A DNA stretch of 64,000 bases, from contig CM068379.1 of assembly GCA_034770075.1 (NCBI GenBank), positions 27,961,506-28,025,505 on the forward strand, given 5' to 3'. Positions 35,648 through 48,433 of this stretch are shown here, piece after piece (within the stretch, counting starts at the first letter, position 1; the number at the start of each line of letters is the position of its first letter). This DNA is from Aralia elata (lineage: Eukaryota; Streptophyta; Magnoliopsida; Apiales; Araliaceae). A program made the position numbers and the translations under genes. The notes under the pieces were generated by a model. That model had not been told where the DNA came from. It did no database searches and saw only the letters and a program-made list of their open reading frames with translations.

Positions 35648-38600
35648 TGTAATATTCCGAACCCTAATAAGATCTGTATATGTAAATTATGTGTTTAATA
35701 AATGAAATTTCATGATCTGACTTGGTATTATGTGATTGTGTATTTTATTAAACAATTAGGTCAAATAAAAAATTTTCGCCAAGCAGCTGTGTCGTGCTTA
35801 ATCGAACAAAATGATTTGTCGTGCTTCCGGCGAATTCACCGAGAAGCGTCTCGGCAAATTATTTTTGTAAGCTGCTGTGTCGTACTTGGTAATGACGAAG
35901 TCATCGTGCTTCGGAGTTAATATAATATTATATTAACTGATAAAAATCAAAATTAAGTTAATTAGGGTTAGAACAATAAACTGAAACAGAAACTCTAATT
36001 TGAAAACCCTAATTGGTAATATTTATCTGAATTATCTAATCGAAACCATAATTATTTTATAAGAATCTTAATTGATATAATTAGATTCTAAATAATGAAT
36101 CATAATATTAATTGTGAATTATTAAGGTTAAATTAAACCCTAAACGAAAGATTAAAACCCTAATTGTGAAATTAGAAACCCTAAACCCTAATTATGAAAC
36201 CCTAATTCTAATTAGGTTATCTAAACCCTAAATTATGAATTGATAAACCTTAATTATGATATATAACCCTAATTAAGGTATTAATAAACTTAAATTAATA
36301 TCATAAACATGATTAGCAAAAATCTAATTTTAATTAGTAAGTAAATAAATAAAAAATCAAATTTTAAACTAATGAAAATTGAGCTAGGAGTGTGCAAGCT
36401 TGTGCTCAACACACTCCAGCACAAGTAGGTTAGTAAGATCAGATGGAGAGCAGCACAAATCCCAAGCCTAGATACTTTTGGAGGCAAACATTTGGAAACA
36501 AGCTTAGGAAACCCTAATTTCACATTGCTATAAATAGAATGAGATGTTGGTCAGCTAAGCTACGAAAATTGAAGCCTATACACTTATATTACCAGCCTAA
36601 ACAAGCCTCTGCAATCACAAACTCAGAATCAAAAGCCAAAAATCAAAAATTTGAAGAAAAAGGTGCATAAACCCTAATTTGTTGCTAGATGTTTAAGTTT
36701 GAATTTGATGTTATGTTTTAGTGTTTAGGAATACTTGTTAACATGTAATTAAGTGATCTGGGCGGTTTAAACACGTTTACATAACATCTAAATATGAAAA
36801 TCAAGCCAAAATAGCAAACTGTTCTTGGCAGTCAAGAACAGTCTGACAAGCCACTTTGTCAGAGCTTTTGATCGGCTTAAAATGTTTGTTTGATGTGTTT
36901 TAAAGCATGAATCAGTAGTATGCCATGTTAGCTTTAAGATCCAATTGGTAGAATGGTTAAATTATCTCTAGGATGGAAGTTATAGGTGGTCAAAAGGCGT
37001 TGACCGACCATGGGGGACTGATTTCTGGGTTATCATATGAATGTCTGACAATTTGATGTCAGACTTTTGATCAACCCAGATCTTGCCTAGATGATATTTA
37101 ATATGTTGTTTCTTGATATAGATATGTTCTTTAGTATGTAAACTACAATCTTGAAGTATCAAAACACATTTATCAAACATAGAATCAAAGTTATTCATGG
37201 TCAAACCACGTTGACTGACCATGACTGACTGAGTTTCTGGGCAACCCAGAAACTCAAGAACAGTTTGAATGGCTAGTTTGACAATCAAATTTAGAGCATG
37301 ATATGATATAATTTGAGATGAAATTTGATATGTCGTTATACTCTGCCATGCTAGGTTTAACAACAAACAAAAATCAAACACAAACATCAAACCAGCTGAG
37401 ATTAATTTGAGGTCAAAAGTCCCAACTGGACATTGACCAACTGTTCTTCATTGAAGAACACCTTTAGCGACGAAATGCATGTGAAAACCCAAAAAACTAA
37501 AACCTTATGCAGACTGTCGCTATAAGTCTTTTGCGACGAATTTTAATAAAAATAAAATAAAAATTAATTAAATAAATTATAAAATAATAAATAAATATTA
37601 AATAATTATAAATAATTAATAATTATATTCAAAAATTCATTTTTAATTATAAAAATTTATTTTTAATATTTTTATATATTTCTGAATTATTATTTAATTT
37701 AATTAAATAATAATAATAAATATAATAAATCATTTAATAATTACATTAATTATTTAAAAATGATATTAAATCATTTAATAATTATATTAATTATTTAAAA
37801 ATGATATTAAGGTAAATAAAATCATTATATATAATAATTAAATAAAATATTAAATATTTAAATATTATTAATGATAAATAAATCATTTAAATAATATATT
37901 AAGTATTTAAAAATTACTTTAAATGATAATTAAATCATTTAAATCTTAAATTAAGTTTTGAAAATTATTATAAGTAATAATTAAATTATTATAATAATAA
38001 AATATATTCTAAAAATATTATTAATGATAAAATAAATCATTTAAATGATATTCTATCTTTCTAAAAATATTATAAGTGATAAATAAATTATTTAAATAAT
38101 ATTTTAGGCATCTAAAAATATTCTAAATGATAAATAAATTATTTAAATAACATATTAAATGTTTTAAAAATATTTTAAATGATAATTAAATCATTTAAAA
38201 ATATTCCTAAAGCTTGTAAAATTATTTAAAAATACTTCCAAGCTTCTGAAAATTATTTAAAAATAATACCAAGCTTCTAAAAATGTTATAAATAATAATT
38301 AAATTATTTTGACTAATAATTAAGCTTCCAAATGAAGTTTTATCGAACAATCTATGTGTTTAGCCATTAAGGACGCGACCGAGATACCGAATCAACGTCG
38401 AATCTTAATGAAACTTGTCTAGATTAGCGTAATACATGTTTATATGCGTGCTAACACTTATTATTGGTATACGTAGACTACGTACGTTGACCAACTGTCT
38501 TAAATTAAAACGAACTACACTAAGGCAAGTGTCCTAACTTTTCTCAACTTATATTAAGCAATACATTTATGTCTTGCTATCAATTATTGTGAAGTTATTG

Positions 38601-39691
38601 CTACTTGTTCAGCATAACTTAAGAAATAAAATCATTTATTGATTGTTTGAGCTTAAATTTATTGTGTCAAGCCAAATTATTTTGGTATGACATCTATACT
38701 GAGTAAAAGGGACACCGTGGATGGAAGGTGGTCCGACAAACCTTCAAATAAGGATTAAATTGGCAATTAAATGAATTGACCAATATTGGCAATTAACTTA
38801 AATTGACCAAAAATGTGGTAGGATGATATGCATACTCCTAGGATATTGGTGAGGCTGATCACCTACCAGATATCTGAATTCAAAGACGTTCTAAGTCATT
38901 GAAGACTGACAGAACAAATTGAAATATATGGTTCCGGTACAGAACCCTCAGTATCAATTATACATCACCTGACATCTTTCAAATCAAACACAATGTGTTT
39001 ACATTTTCAAATGAACTTGCTGAGCATTTGTAGCTCATTCTTGCGCGTATCTTCTTTTGCAGCTTTAAATGATATCCCTGGCACTTCTGGGACAGATAAA
39101 GGAAAAGGGCATGCTTACTAGTTTTATTAACTGCTTTTGTATAATTTAAGTCTTTTAAAGGCTTTTGTTGTAATAACTTAGTACTGAGAACAATGTAATC
39201 GAACCAAATGTTATGTAATACATTATGATCCTTTATTTCATCGATTGCGGTGTACTCTGATCTTTATTTTATTTAGCATAGTTGTACTAAGTTAGATACA
39301 GTATCTATACGAACTATACATCTGAATGAGGGTATTTAAATGATGTTGAAAGTCCTATAAGCTCTGAGGTTACACTTAATGAGCGCCGGTAAGGTGTCAT
39401 CTTCACCAGAATGCGCCCCTCAGTTCTATGGACAATCTTATCATTAATACTGTAAATGTCAGATAGATAGGGAATATAAATATGAAAGAGGTATTCATTA
39501 GATATGAATCTATACATCCAAGTGAGGGTATCCAAACACAGACAACGTTCTGGCCGGAACTAGTACCTGTTATGGGATACTGTGAACCTTGGATAGATAG
39601 AAGTCATATTTTATTGAATATTTATAGTTGTATAGTTTCACGTGAGCACCAGATCTGCTACAGGGGAGTGTAGAGATTTGGGGGCGTCACA
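35648..39691 (+). repeat. 3' LTR of the Tekay/Del-like element (4.04 kb)
   Basis: The LTR starts TGTAATATTCCGAACCC, preceded by a purine-rich AGTGGGGGTGAA, and ends GGGGGCGTCACA. Long LTRs are usual in this branch. Inside, 37530-38340 is extremely AT-rich, with repeated TAAATCATTTAAATAAT-like blocks; no gene is seen. The bases after the LTR, ATGGA (39692-39696), should be one half of its target duplication. The other LTR is outside the window. Confidence 0.75.
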
Positions 39692-40181
39692 ATGGACAAT
39701 TGGCTTCCTCTTCAAGGGCAGGATCATCGAGTACAGTAACACATACTGGCTCATGACTCCCATTTAGTGACCCAGCTTTCATGAATAGAAATCTTCAAGG
39801 GATTCACATTGAAGGGAAAGAACGATTTAGTATGCCTGATCTCGGTCCCAAAGACTCTATAGAAGAAATCTAGAGAAGAGAAACTGAAAGGAGAGAAAAC
39901 TACATAAGAAGGTGAGAAGCTGAGCGAAGAGATTCGTCGAGGAGTTATAGGGGGAGAAGATAAATAAATAGATAGATATCTATGGTGTAAAAAAAATTTT
40001 GGGAAATTTTTATATTTTATAAAATTCTTTTATTCATCAATAAATTCTTTTTTTCTTTCTAGACATACAATTGCTCACTGTATATAAGTCATATTTAAAT
40101 TCAAAGTGTTATATTATCTACATCTTATAATTGATGATTGCTTGAAACAACTGATTTTGTCGTCATCAAATAGGGGGAGAT
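39692..40181 (+). mobile_element. 3' internal remnant of a Sirevirus-like copia element
   Basis: Lies between the Tekay LTR and an LTR start preceded by AAATAGGGGGAGA, the polypurine tract style of Sireviruses and related copia elements. No clear open frame is left, and no copia protein motif is recognisable in this short piece. The Tekay-like element probably inserted into it. Confidence 0.45.
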
Positions 40182-40384
40182 TGTTAGTACAAATGCATAT
40201 TTGATTTGATGATGAGATAGTGTATATTTGTATCCAGTAGCTTTTATGAAGTCCTTATAATGAAATTAATGTAAAAGGACTTAGATTAGAAGATCAAACT
40301 TGTTAGGTTAATTTATTTCGTTGAGTAAATTGAATGTATAGCTATAGAAAATTAAACGATCCTAAAGTTATTTAGGCTATCGTA

Positions 40385-40712
40385 AAGCTAAGTGAATGAT
40401 CGTAGAGTATATTGGTCAAATTCGTAGAGTCTACTTTGAGATCGTAGAGTCTGCTAAAAGATCTTAAAGTACAGTGAAAATTGTAGAGTCTGCCAAAGAT
40501 CGTAGAGTTGTCTACTCAGAGATCGTAAAATATATTGAAGATCGCAGAGTCTGCCAAAGATCGTAGAGCAGTCTGAAAGAGATCGTAGAGCTCTTTGAAG
40601 ATCGTAGAGTCTGAAAGAGATCGTAGAGTTCATTGAAAACCGTAGAGTCTGAAAGAGATCGTAGAACTCATTGAAGATCGTAGAGTTTGCCAATCGTAGA
40701 GTCATCTAGCCA
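40385..40712. repeat. Cluster of GATCGTAGAG-type decamer repeats
   Basis: About fifteen copies of (A)GATCGTAGAGT, separated by short variable spacers with CTGCCAAA, CTGAAAGA or TCATTGAA. They lie in the first third of the LTR, where enhancer repeats are common in LTRs. A weak higher-order period of 35-45 bp is visible. Confidence 0.8.
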
Positions 40713-41394
40713 AATACTCTATGACCACCATGAAACTATACAATTAGGAAAATCGTAGAGTATGTCAGTTTTGACAATGGACTAACATTGTCAAAACGCG
40801 TAGAGTGAAGATCCCAAGATAGTTGCTGAACAACTTAAGATTGAAAAGAAGATCAGATCGAAGTGTGTTTAATAACTAGTTCGGTGAAGTGACAGTGACC
40901 CACGTGCATGTCACTGCAGCGGTCTGATGTGATATATCACAGTCGAAAGCAAGTTGACACATATTATCTCAAAAGTTAACAATCAGAGGTCTTTTAGGAT
41001 TAGAGCATTAAATGAGTATCACAACTTTCAAATGGGACAATCTCGAGGACATCTGTAAGAAGCATACAAATTTAATCCAACAGTAACAATCACATATCAT
41101 ACAAGTTGAACTGCCGCCAAACTCTCAAGAACACTACTATATGATCTTGAAGATCTAGAACATCTTGTTCTGCTGCTAAGTCATTCTATGTTGATCTTAA
41201 AGCAACTTAGCAGCACCCCAAAACACCTTATTCGTTCAGTGATTATTCAGGTCTTAATGACCTTTGTAATCAAGTTTTAGTGACCTTTTGTAACCCAGCC
41301 TAAATGACTTGAAGGGTTTTGAGTGAATCAATCTTAGTTACGTGTACCAAGTCTAAGTGACTTGAAGAGTTCTGTATGAACCAGTATTAGTGGG

Positions 41395-41709
41395 AGCTGT
41401 CGTTAACACTCTAAAATTAAAACCTTACTTCTACTCTATGAATACAAAATTTAATATAGTGATAAGCAAGGGTCGATCCCACAGAGAGTGATGTTGTCTT
41501 AAATTTATTCTAATATTTCCTAAATCAAAATAACAATAAATATAAATTGGGGGGTTTTGAATTCATTTTAACTAACTAAAGTAACTGTAAATAATTAATA
41601 AGAATAACCAATAAATTAAAGACTTCAGTTCTTCAGTTCAGTATTGTCTTTTTACAATCATTGGAGTAATCAAGTTATACAATATTTATCCTTCAATGAA
41701 ATTAATAAC
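41395..41709. other. Unidentified inserted sequence left of the solo LTR (continues at 44717-44905)
   Basis: The stretch has a motif AAGGGTCGATCCCACAGAG common in plant LTR elements, but no gene and no clear ends. TTAGTG occurs at both edges of the combined segment (about 41389-41394 and 44908-44915) and may be a target duplication, though the ends are not convincing. Confidence 0.3.
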
Positions 41710-42971
41710 TGTGACGCCCTCAAAATAGGTCCACACAACCCATTTTGAGTCGCCAATAACATTCTACAAAATATAAATACGAATTTTTCCATTTACAACT
41801 AATATTTGTCGTGCAAAATACGACCACACACATACTGTGACTTCCATACAAATATCGTACCGTATGGTACCACAGTATCCAAACCCAAATTATTACAATG
41901 CCGTAAAAAGACGGCAACACATGTTTTAAGTCTCCAGTACAATCATTATTAAACTATGTCATAACTTGATGAGGACAACCACTAATTCGGACCATCACTC
42001 CACTCCCCGGCTAGTCCCAGCTACATTTTCCTTTCCTGAGAAAAACAATGGGACAAAACTGAAAAGGGTGAGCTTAAATAGCCCAGTAAGAAATATCATG
42101 ACTAAGATAATGAAGAATAAAAATTATCTTTAGTCTTCAACAATAATAAATCAGAGATTTAAAGATATTATAATTGTTCAACAACAACAATTGCAGCGGA
42201 ACAAACAATCCATTAGAAGAGTCAAGTAGATTATAATATCTACCATCTTCTATAAATTAAAGGATCACCACCAATATTTTATCCCTGTAACACCAATCAA
42301 CAATTCCTGTTTATGAACATCCAAATCAACAGTTTATATTCAACAGCCTCTCTTTGCACTACGTGCCAAAGATATTTATTTGTAACATCACCGGTCATGA
42401 TCATGCCAAACGCCAGTTCATCTTTGCACTACGGCCAAAGAGAATTTTCACCATACGCCTTTGTTTGTAACACAAAAAGTCATGATTATACCAATACACA
42501 GTTTGGTCAAAATCATGTCACGCCAGTTCATCTTTGCACTACGGGCCAAAGAAAACTATCACCACAATTTAAGTATGAGGATGAGGATGATAACAATGAT
42601 ACAGTGAGATTAAGGATAAGAAAAGCTTTATAATTTAATCAGTATCAAAGATTGACCAAATTGCCAACACGATGACCAAATTGTGGAGTCAAATTCAAGA
42701 ATGATATTCAAGAAATTATTTCATGCTTCAACTATAACGTATAAAATGAAATAGAAAGATTCAAGTGAAAAGATATTAGATGAAGCATAAACTATTAAGG
42801 ATATTCTACTAATTTTCAGGGATTTTCTCCATTTAAAAATAAGGTTTTGGAAACAAACAAAGATTTCTTATCATAAATGGAGAAATGTGAAAGAAAAAGA
42901 TATCCCTTAAAGAATACAAAAGAAAATGATACGTTATACGAGTATAACAGAATATATGAAACTGCAAATGG

Positions 42972-43255
42972 ATTTTCACCCGTCATGGGATAATTCGCGT
43001 AGACAGATTATTTCCACAACAAGTTAATAAGTAATGAATACAAAGGGTTATTCACCAGGTACGACACTCGTACATACAGGTTATTCCCACAGAGTAATAA
43101 AGAATGAATACATAAGGGTATTCACCAGGTACGACACTCGTACATACAGGTTATTCCCACAGAGTAATAAGGAATGAATACAGAAGGATATTCACCAGGC
43201 ATGCGTCATACCGCACGGACAGGTTATCCTCACAAATTAATATAGAATGAATAAC
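42972..43255. repeat. 70-bp tandem repeat in the solo LTR
   Basis: Units with TTCACCAGGTACGACACTCG and TTATTCCCACAGAGTAATAA recur every 70 bp (43051, 43121, 43191), with a more diverged unit before them. A second looser repeat, TCTTTGCACTACG..GCCAAAG, occurs three times at 42350-42555. Confidence 0.85.
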
Positions 43256-43597
43256 AACCTTTATGAGTATAATATCACTTATGAACATGAAAGCAAATGA
43301 TATTATATATGAGTATGAAAGAAATGATATTCCCTACCTTCGTTAACTGGATGTTACTTTCTATGAAGTTTACTAACTTCGGATAATACTAGTATTCTCA
43401 CAAATACTCACAATAGCCTAGCACACTAAGAGAACTTCAGAAATTTAGAGAGATGGAGGAAGTATAAGCAATGAAGGTATGAAAATTTCTTAAGCAAACC
43501 CTCCCTATTTATAGGAAAATTAAGGTGAGGGCATTTTGGTCTTTTTCCCAACTTTTCTTGGTTTATTACGCTTATACCCTTGGCATATTCTTTTAAT

Positions 43598-43712
43598 ATC
43601 ATCCATCCATTTTTTCTTCCATTTATATCATCCATCCATTTTTTCTTCCATTTATATCATCCATCCATTTTTTCTTCCATTTATATCATCCATCCATTTT
43701 TTCTTCCATTAT
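43598..43712. repeat. 29-bp tandem repeat, four copies
   Basis: ATCATCCATCCATTTTTTCT plus TCCATTTAT repeats four times with almost no change, which indicates recent slippage or duplication. Confidence 0.9.
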
Positions 43713-44074
43713 TAAAAGATAAAACCATTATAAAAATAACTCCCTTATCACAATAAATCCTTTTTTTCTGTATTATTGTGTTAAATGTATTAATATCACA
43801 GATAGCATATACTCGCAATACTGACAACCAGATTATTCCCAGGAAATAGGGGGTCTTCCATATAGACGACGCGCAATTAAATAACCCATTTCCTTGACAG
43901 AACTTTTAGATATTGCCAACAATGCTAACTAATCTAATAATATCATTAAAAAAAATATGAGTTACTGTGTCGTGACAATTATTGATGAAATACTTTAAAA
44001 ATGTTACAGTAATAATTTTATTTATTTATTTATTTATTTTTTGGTAAAATATTCTTTATGTTATAAATGTATAA

Positions 44075-44244
44075 AAACAATAAAATTTGGAGGCCTCAGT
44101 GGTGTCTTCATCGGCACAACTCATCTTACCCCCGAATAAATCCAGGGCATGAGACCACTTGAGCATAGAGGAGCTTACCAAGACTCGAACCCACGTTTAT
44201 GGGGACTTATGTCCGGCTTCCCACCACTAAGCCACCACCCCAAG
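44075..44244 (-). mobile_element. tRNA-derived SINE inside the solo LTR
   Basis: On the minus strand there is a box A-like TGGCTTAGTGGT (44222-44233) and a box B-like GGTTCGAGTCT (44181-44191), about 42 bases apart start to start, the spacing of an RNA polymerase III internal promoter. A tRNA-unrelated body and a T-rich end (TTTTATTGTTTTTA) follow. Target duplications were not resolved. Confidence 0.7.
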
Positions 44245-45265
44245 CGATGATAAAATACAATAACATAAATATATAAACATTACTAGTATATCCCTATAGT
44301 CAGAATGTATACAATTGTCATTGTACTTTACCGAATATAATATTCCCCGACAGAACGAATATTATCCGACAGAAGGAATATTCCCCGACATACTAGTTTG
44401 ACTTTTTGTATAAATGAATAGTATATTCGTATGAATAGTATTTTCGTATTTATACCGTATAATTTTCGTATCCAGCTTATATAAACGTTATGACGTAATT
44501 TGAAGATCAAAGAAAATGTAAAAGCGTTTTTAGCGTGAATAGTATCCCGTGAATAGTGATCGCGTGAATAGTGATTTAGCGTTATTACTAGACATCTCAA
44601 TTGTCACATTTCACTAGTAACTTTATCATTATCGATTTAACACCTTTCTGTTTAAAAATAATAATAAGAAGAAAATTAAATTCTATTTATTAAAATTTTC
44701 GGGGTCTTACAATAACCCTAGATAACCGCAATCACTAATTATCCAAAATTCTCCTTAAGTTTTAAATCCAATGTGACAATCACCCCAAGAGACCCTAACT
44801 ATCATACAACCTAGAATTATCAGTCTAGATTTAATATAACAACAACATGAATAATTAGAGAATTAGGTTATTCCAAGCAACAACAGTTGTTATAATTGTT
44901 CTTTGTGAATAGATCTTAGTGATCACCCCAACCTTAATGGATTTCCTATTCGAGGAGTAGAAGAGTGGACTAGGAGATCTTTGTGCTCCGCACCACTTAA
45001 AATATCTTGTCTCATTTACTTTTAGCTTTTACATTTCTGCAAAGTCATTTATATTTTTTTGTGACTTAATTTTATCCGTGTGCTAAATTTAGAACTGTGA
45101 CTTTCCTAAATCTTTGAAAGGGGATTTTCAAATTATCATTTCGTTGTACATAATTAAATTAACCTACTTAATTTATAAGTTAGTAATACTCTTTCAAAAG
45201 GAAAGTTTTTAAAAGGATCTATTTAATCCCCCTTCTAGATCTCTAAGTACATTTGAGAAACAACA

Positions 45266-46182
45266 AAATATAATATAATATAATCACCAACCATATAATT
45301 CAGAATTTAAGTTTAATATATATATATATATATTTATTTATTTATTTTAATCAATAATTAGAAGTGAATTTAGTTGAACAAACAATTGCAGAGTCCTCGC
45401 AATTAAAGTAAAATTCATTGAAACTTGAATTCTAGAGTTCTATTCAGATTATTATTTCAAGAAAATTCCGTATTTGGATAGTCAATACAATATACACTAC
45501 ATATTATTTAGTTATTTACATAAATAAAAATCTAATAATTTAATAATTATTTTATTAGAATCATAACCTAATAAATCTAATATACATTTAATTATTTAAC
45601 TTAATAACTTACTAAAAAAACCTACACTACATAATTCAATTAAAGAAACCTACACTATTTAATTAATCTGATATATTCTCAAAATTCCAAGTGAATATAT
45701 GCAAATTACATTCAATTGCCTACTTAAATAATTAACTGAATAAATTCATACATGTAACCGGGGTTTCGCATGGGATCAGTGGGTTTGTGCCGAATTAAAT
45801 GAGATTTGGTTAAGATGAAATTGTCACATTCATTGATTATTTTTTTTATTACACTGGTTATAATAAATATTACATTTGCATTGACCCAAAAACAAGACAT
45901 TAGAATTAAAATATAATATTTACTATAATAAATACTGCAAAAAACTAAATTTCATAGTGATCAAGGATACTTCACACTAACCGACTCCAATCAAATGGTA
46001 TTTAAGTCAAATCTTTCCTTTTTTGGTTCAAAATCGAGTAAAATGCAAAAGTGACTACTGCACTCTCAGTATATTTGGATATTGTGCCCCATTTTTTTGG
46101 TCAATGCAAAACAAACCCTCTACTATAGAAAAATTTGTATAACAAACATTTATGTGACAGTTGAGTATTGACTATCCTTCGT
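45266..46182. other. AT-rich spacer
   Basis: No gene is seen. It contains a short TA repeat at 45319-45334 and many A/T runs. Confidence 0.6.
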
Positions 46183-47289
46183 GGCAATTATGACATGTAA
46201 GTAAGCCAAACTAAGACTAAAAAATTCGTTTCCGCTAAGATTTGAACTCAAAACCTCAATTTCATAACTTTAAGCAACTATCCAACCCAGCTACATGATA
46301 TAATTGTAAATGAAATAACATAAATTTTAGTTATACAAGTTTCTCCATTTAAACTAAGAAAAGAAAAGATAAATAAGTGGGTAAACTCCTTCTTCATTTA
46401 AATTTTGAAAAATTAAATACTGTTTTTTTATTATCAACTTTTTTTTATTGAAATTCATCAAAACTCATTATCCCCAAATAATGAGTTTGCAACTTTACAA
46501 TAAAGACAACATATATGCCACCTTTTTGTAACACTAGAACACCTACTAGCTATCACTCTTCCGCAGCAAAACCCCATTTAGTGAAGCAACATCAACAAAA
46601 TTCAACATGCAACAGTAGAACAAAGTTTTCTTTGGCTAATGCTTTTCTTGATCAATAAACTTTTGTAAATCCTTCTAGAACCCTCCAAATTGATGGTTCT
46701 CATTGATGCTTTCAGCCCAGTTTGTTTGAATTAACACTTTTGCTTGAATCAATCACTTAATGAAATATATATCTCCTACTCATTAATGAGATTTTTATCA
46801 TGAATGACTCAGTTGAATTAAATTGGTCATTTAAACGACTCAATTAAGATTTTTGTCACTTAAAAGGGCCAAATTAAAATTGAATAGTAACTTGAAAGAG
46901 TACTTTTATAATTAGGTCTTTATTTTAAGGAGTACACGTATATAGGTAAAGAGTAGTACATTTTATTTATAATGTTGACAAACCACAATATTTTGTTTTG
47001 AATCAAAAGATGGATGCACTAAAGATCATATACATGATCTGAATATTGCTTGTAGTACATATTGGAGTTTCATCATATATAGTTTCATGGTACCCACTTA
47101 TTTATCTTTTTTTTTAGTTTAAATGGAGAAGCTTGTATAAATAAAATTTATGTTATTTCATTTACAACTATATCATGCAGTTCAGTTGGATAATTGCTTA
47201 AAGTTATGAAGTTAAGGTTTTGAGTTTGAATCTTAACGGAAGTGAATTTTTTAATCTTAGTTTGGCTTACTTACATGTCATCATTGCCG
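46183..47289. repeat. Long inverted repeat (arms about 175 bp, spacer about 755 bp)
   Basis: The left arm at 46183-46357 and right arm at 47114-47289 are reverse complements with a few mismatches. Shared blocks include TTAGTTTAAATGGAGAA, CATTTACAA.TATATCATG, and TTACTTACATGTCAT. The arms carry a weak tRNA-like stretch (GTTTGAATC). No transposase is present between them. It could be a foldback or MULE-type non-autonomous element, or two copies of one dispersed repeat in opposite orientation. Confidence 0.75.
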
Positions 47290-48164
47290 ATAGTCATGAA
47301 TTTTATTTGGGTTGGTCATGAGTTAATCTCAAGTGTAGTGTATCACCCAAGTCTCCCCATTATTTAGTTTCCTCCCTAATGTCGATTAGTTGCATAGTAC
47401 CTCCGTTGATGCAATGTATGTTTTATTCATAGTAATATTAATCTTTTCGTAACCCAATATTGTATTATTAAAGGTCTGTACATGAATGTGCATAGAAAAT
47501 ACAAATATATAGATACTATTTAGGAGAATGATAAATAATATTGATTAGGCTAACAGAGTTTTTTAGTTTGTTATGAGTTGACTCGTGAAATAGATATTTT
47601 TTAAATTATTTATAAAAAATAAATTATAAAAATTTTATCCAAAAATTAAAACATATTTATCATATTAAAAACTCATATTATATCCTCCAACAAGAATTTT
47701 TGTTATTATAAAATTATTAGTTATTTTTACATACTCATTTTATTTCAAAGTAAGATTATTATTGTCTTTTTAAAATTTATTTGAATTTTCAAACTCAAAA
47801 TTAATGTAAATTTATTTAATGTTAGTCCGTAAATTATCTAAAAAATACAACTAATTATGATATGTTATTATTGTATTTTATAATATTATATCGATTTTAA
47901 ATTTGAAATGTCTCAAATCAATATTTTAAAAAATCAACAATAATCTTATATTTTGGAATTGGAAGATTACTATATTATTAGAGGTTTGTGACAAAGGTAT
48001 ATATAATTCTCAAAATTTTTAAAATACATAATAATATAATATCATGTTATTATACATTTTTAATTAATTTTATATATTATATATGATAATTTTTTATTAA
48101 AATAAATAATCAAATAAAGAAAAAAAAATGCCCTCGCCTTGCATGGGCATGCATAATTGCATAC
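47290..48164. other. AT-rich spacer
   Basis: No gene, RNA or clear repeat is recognised. Confidence 0.6.
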
Positions 48165-48166
48165 TA

Positions 48167-48433
48167 CTCCCTCCATTCCTTTTTAATTGACGTTTTAGTA
48201 GAAAACACAAAAATTAAGAAATACAATTAATATTTTGTCTGATTAATTAAAATGAATAAAAAATCTTAATATTATTTTTCAAAATTTATTGAAAAAGATG
48301 AGAGATAAACAAATTAATATTTAATATAGAGATATTATGGTAAACTAAATCAATTTTTTGAAATCTATTAACAACAAATAAAAAGGTACAAATTTCACTT
48401 TCTAAAAAGACAAATAAAAAAGAACGGTGAGAG
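48167..48433. mobile_element. Stowaway-like MITE (267 bp)
   Basis: The left end CTCCCTCCATTCCTTTTTAA matches the reverse complement of the right end (CTCTCACCGTTCTTTTTTAT), and TA flanks both sides (48165-48166 and 48434-48435). CTCCCTCC ends with TA duplications are the signature of Tc1/mariner-derived Stowaway MITEs. Confidence 0.8.

Larger units (their letters stand above)
41710..44711 (+). mobile_element. Solo LTR of a Tekay-like gypsy element (3002 bp) with target duplication
   Basis: Begins TGTGACGCCCTCAAAATAGG and ends TTTTCGGGGTCTTACA, with perfect ATAAC duplications at 41705-41709 and 44712-44716. No internal region, primer site or second LTR is present, so this is what unequal or intra-element recombination between two LTRs leaves. 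The start TGTGACGCC and the great length resemble LTRs of the Tekay/Del branch. Repeats inside are listed separately. No coding gene is seen in it. Confidence 0.88.
40182..45265 (+). repeat. Sirevirus-like LTR, interrupted by later insertions
   Basis: Begins TGTTAGTACAAATGC after the polypurine tract and appears to end at TTTGAGAAACAACA (45265) after the stretch TTTAATCCCCCTTCTAGATC, which resembles Sirevirus LTR ends. Between about 41398 and 44905 it is interrupted by foreign sequence that includes the solo LTR at 41710-44711. It carries the GATCGTAGAG-type repeat cluster. The right edge is the less certain one. Confidence 0.5.

Noticed and set aside
37530..38340. Replication origin or centromeric satellite
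   Set aside because: AT-richness alone does not support it and the block lies wholly inside one LTR.
40454..40705. An 83-codon minus-strand frame with repeated LYDLWQTL-like peptide
   Set aside because: Caused by the decamer repeat cluster in the LTR.
41389..44915. A single insertion bounded by TTAGTG duplications around the solo LTR
   Set aside because: TTAGTG is present at both edges, but the implied element ends are neither inverted repeats nor TG..CA, so the element type could not be named.
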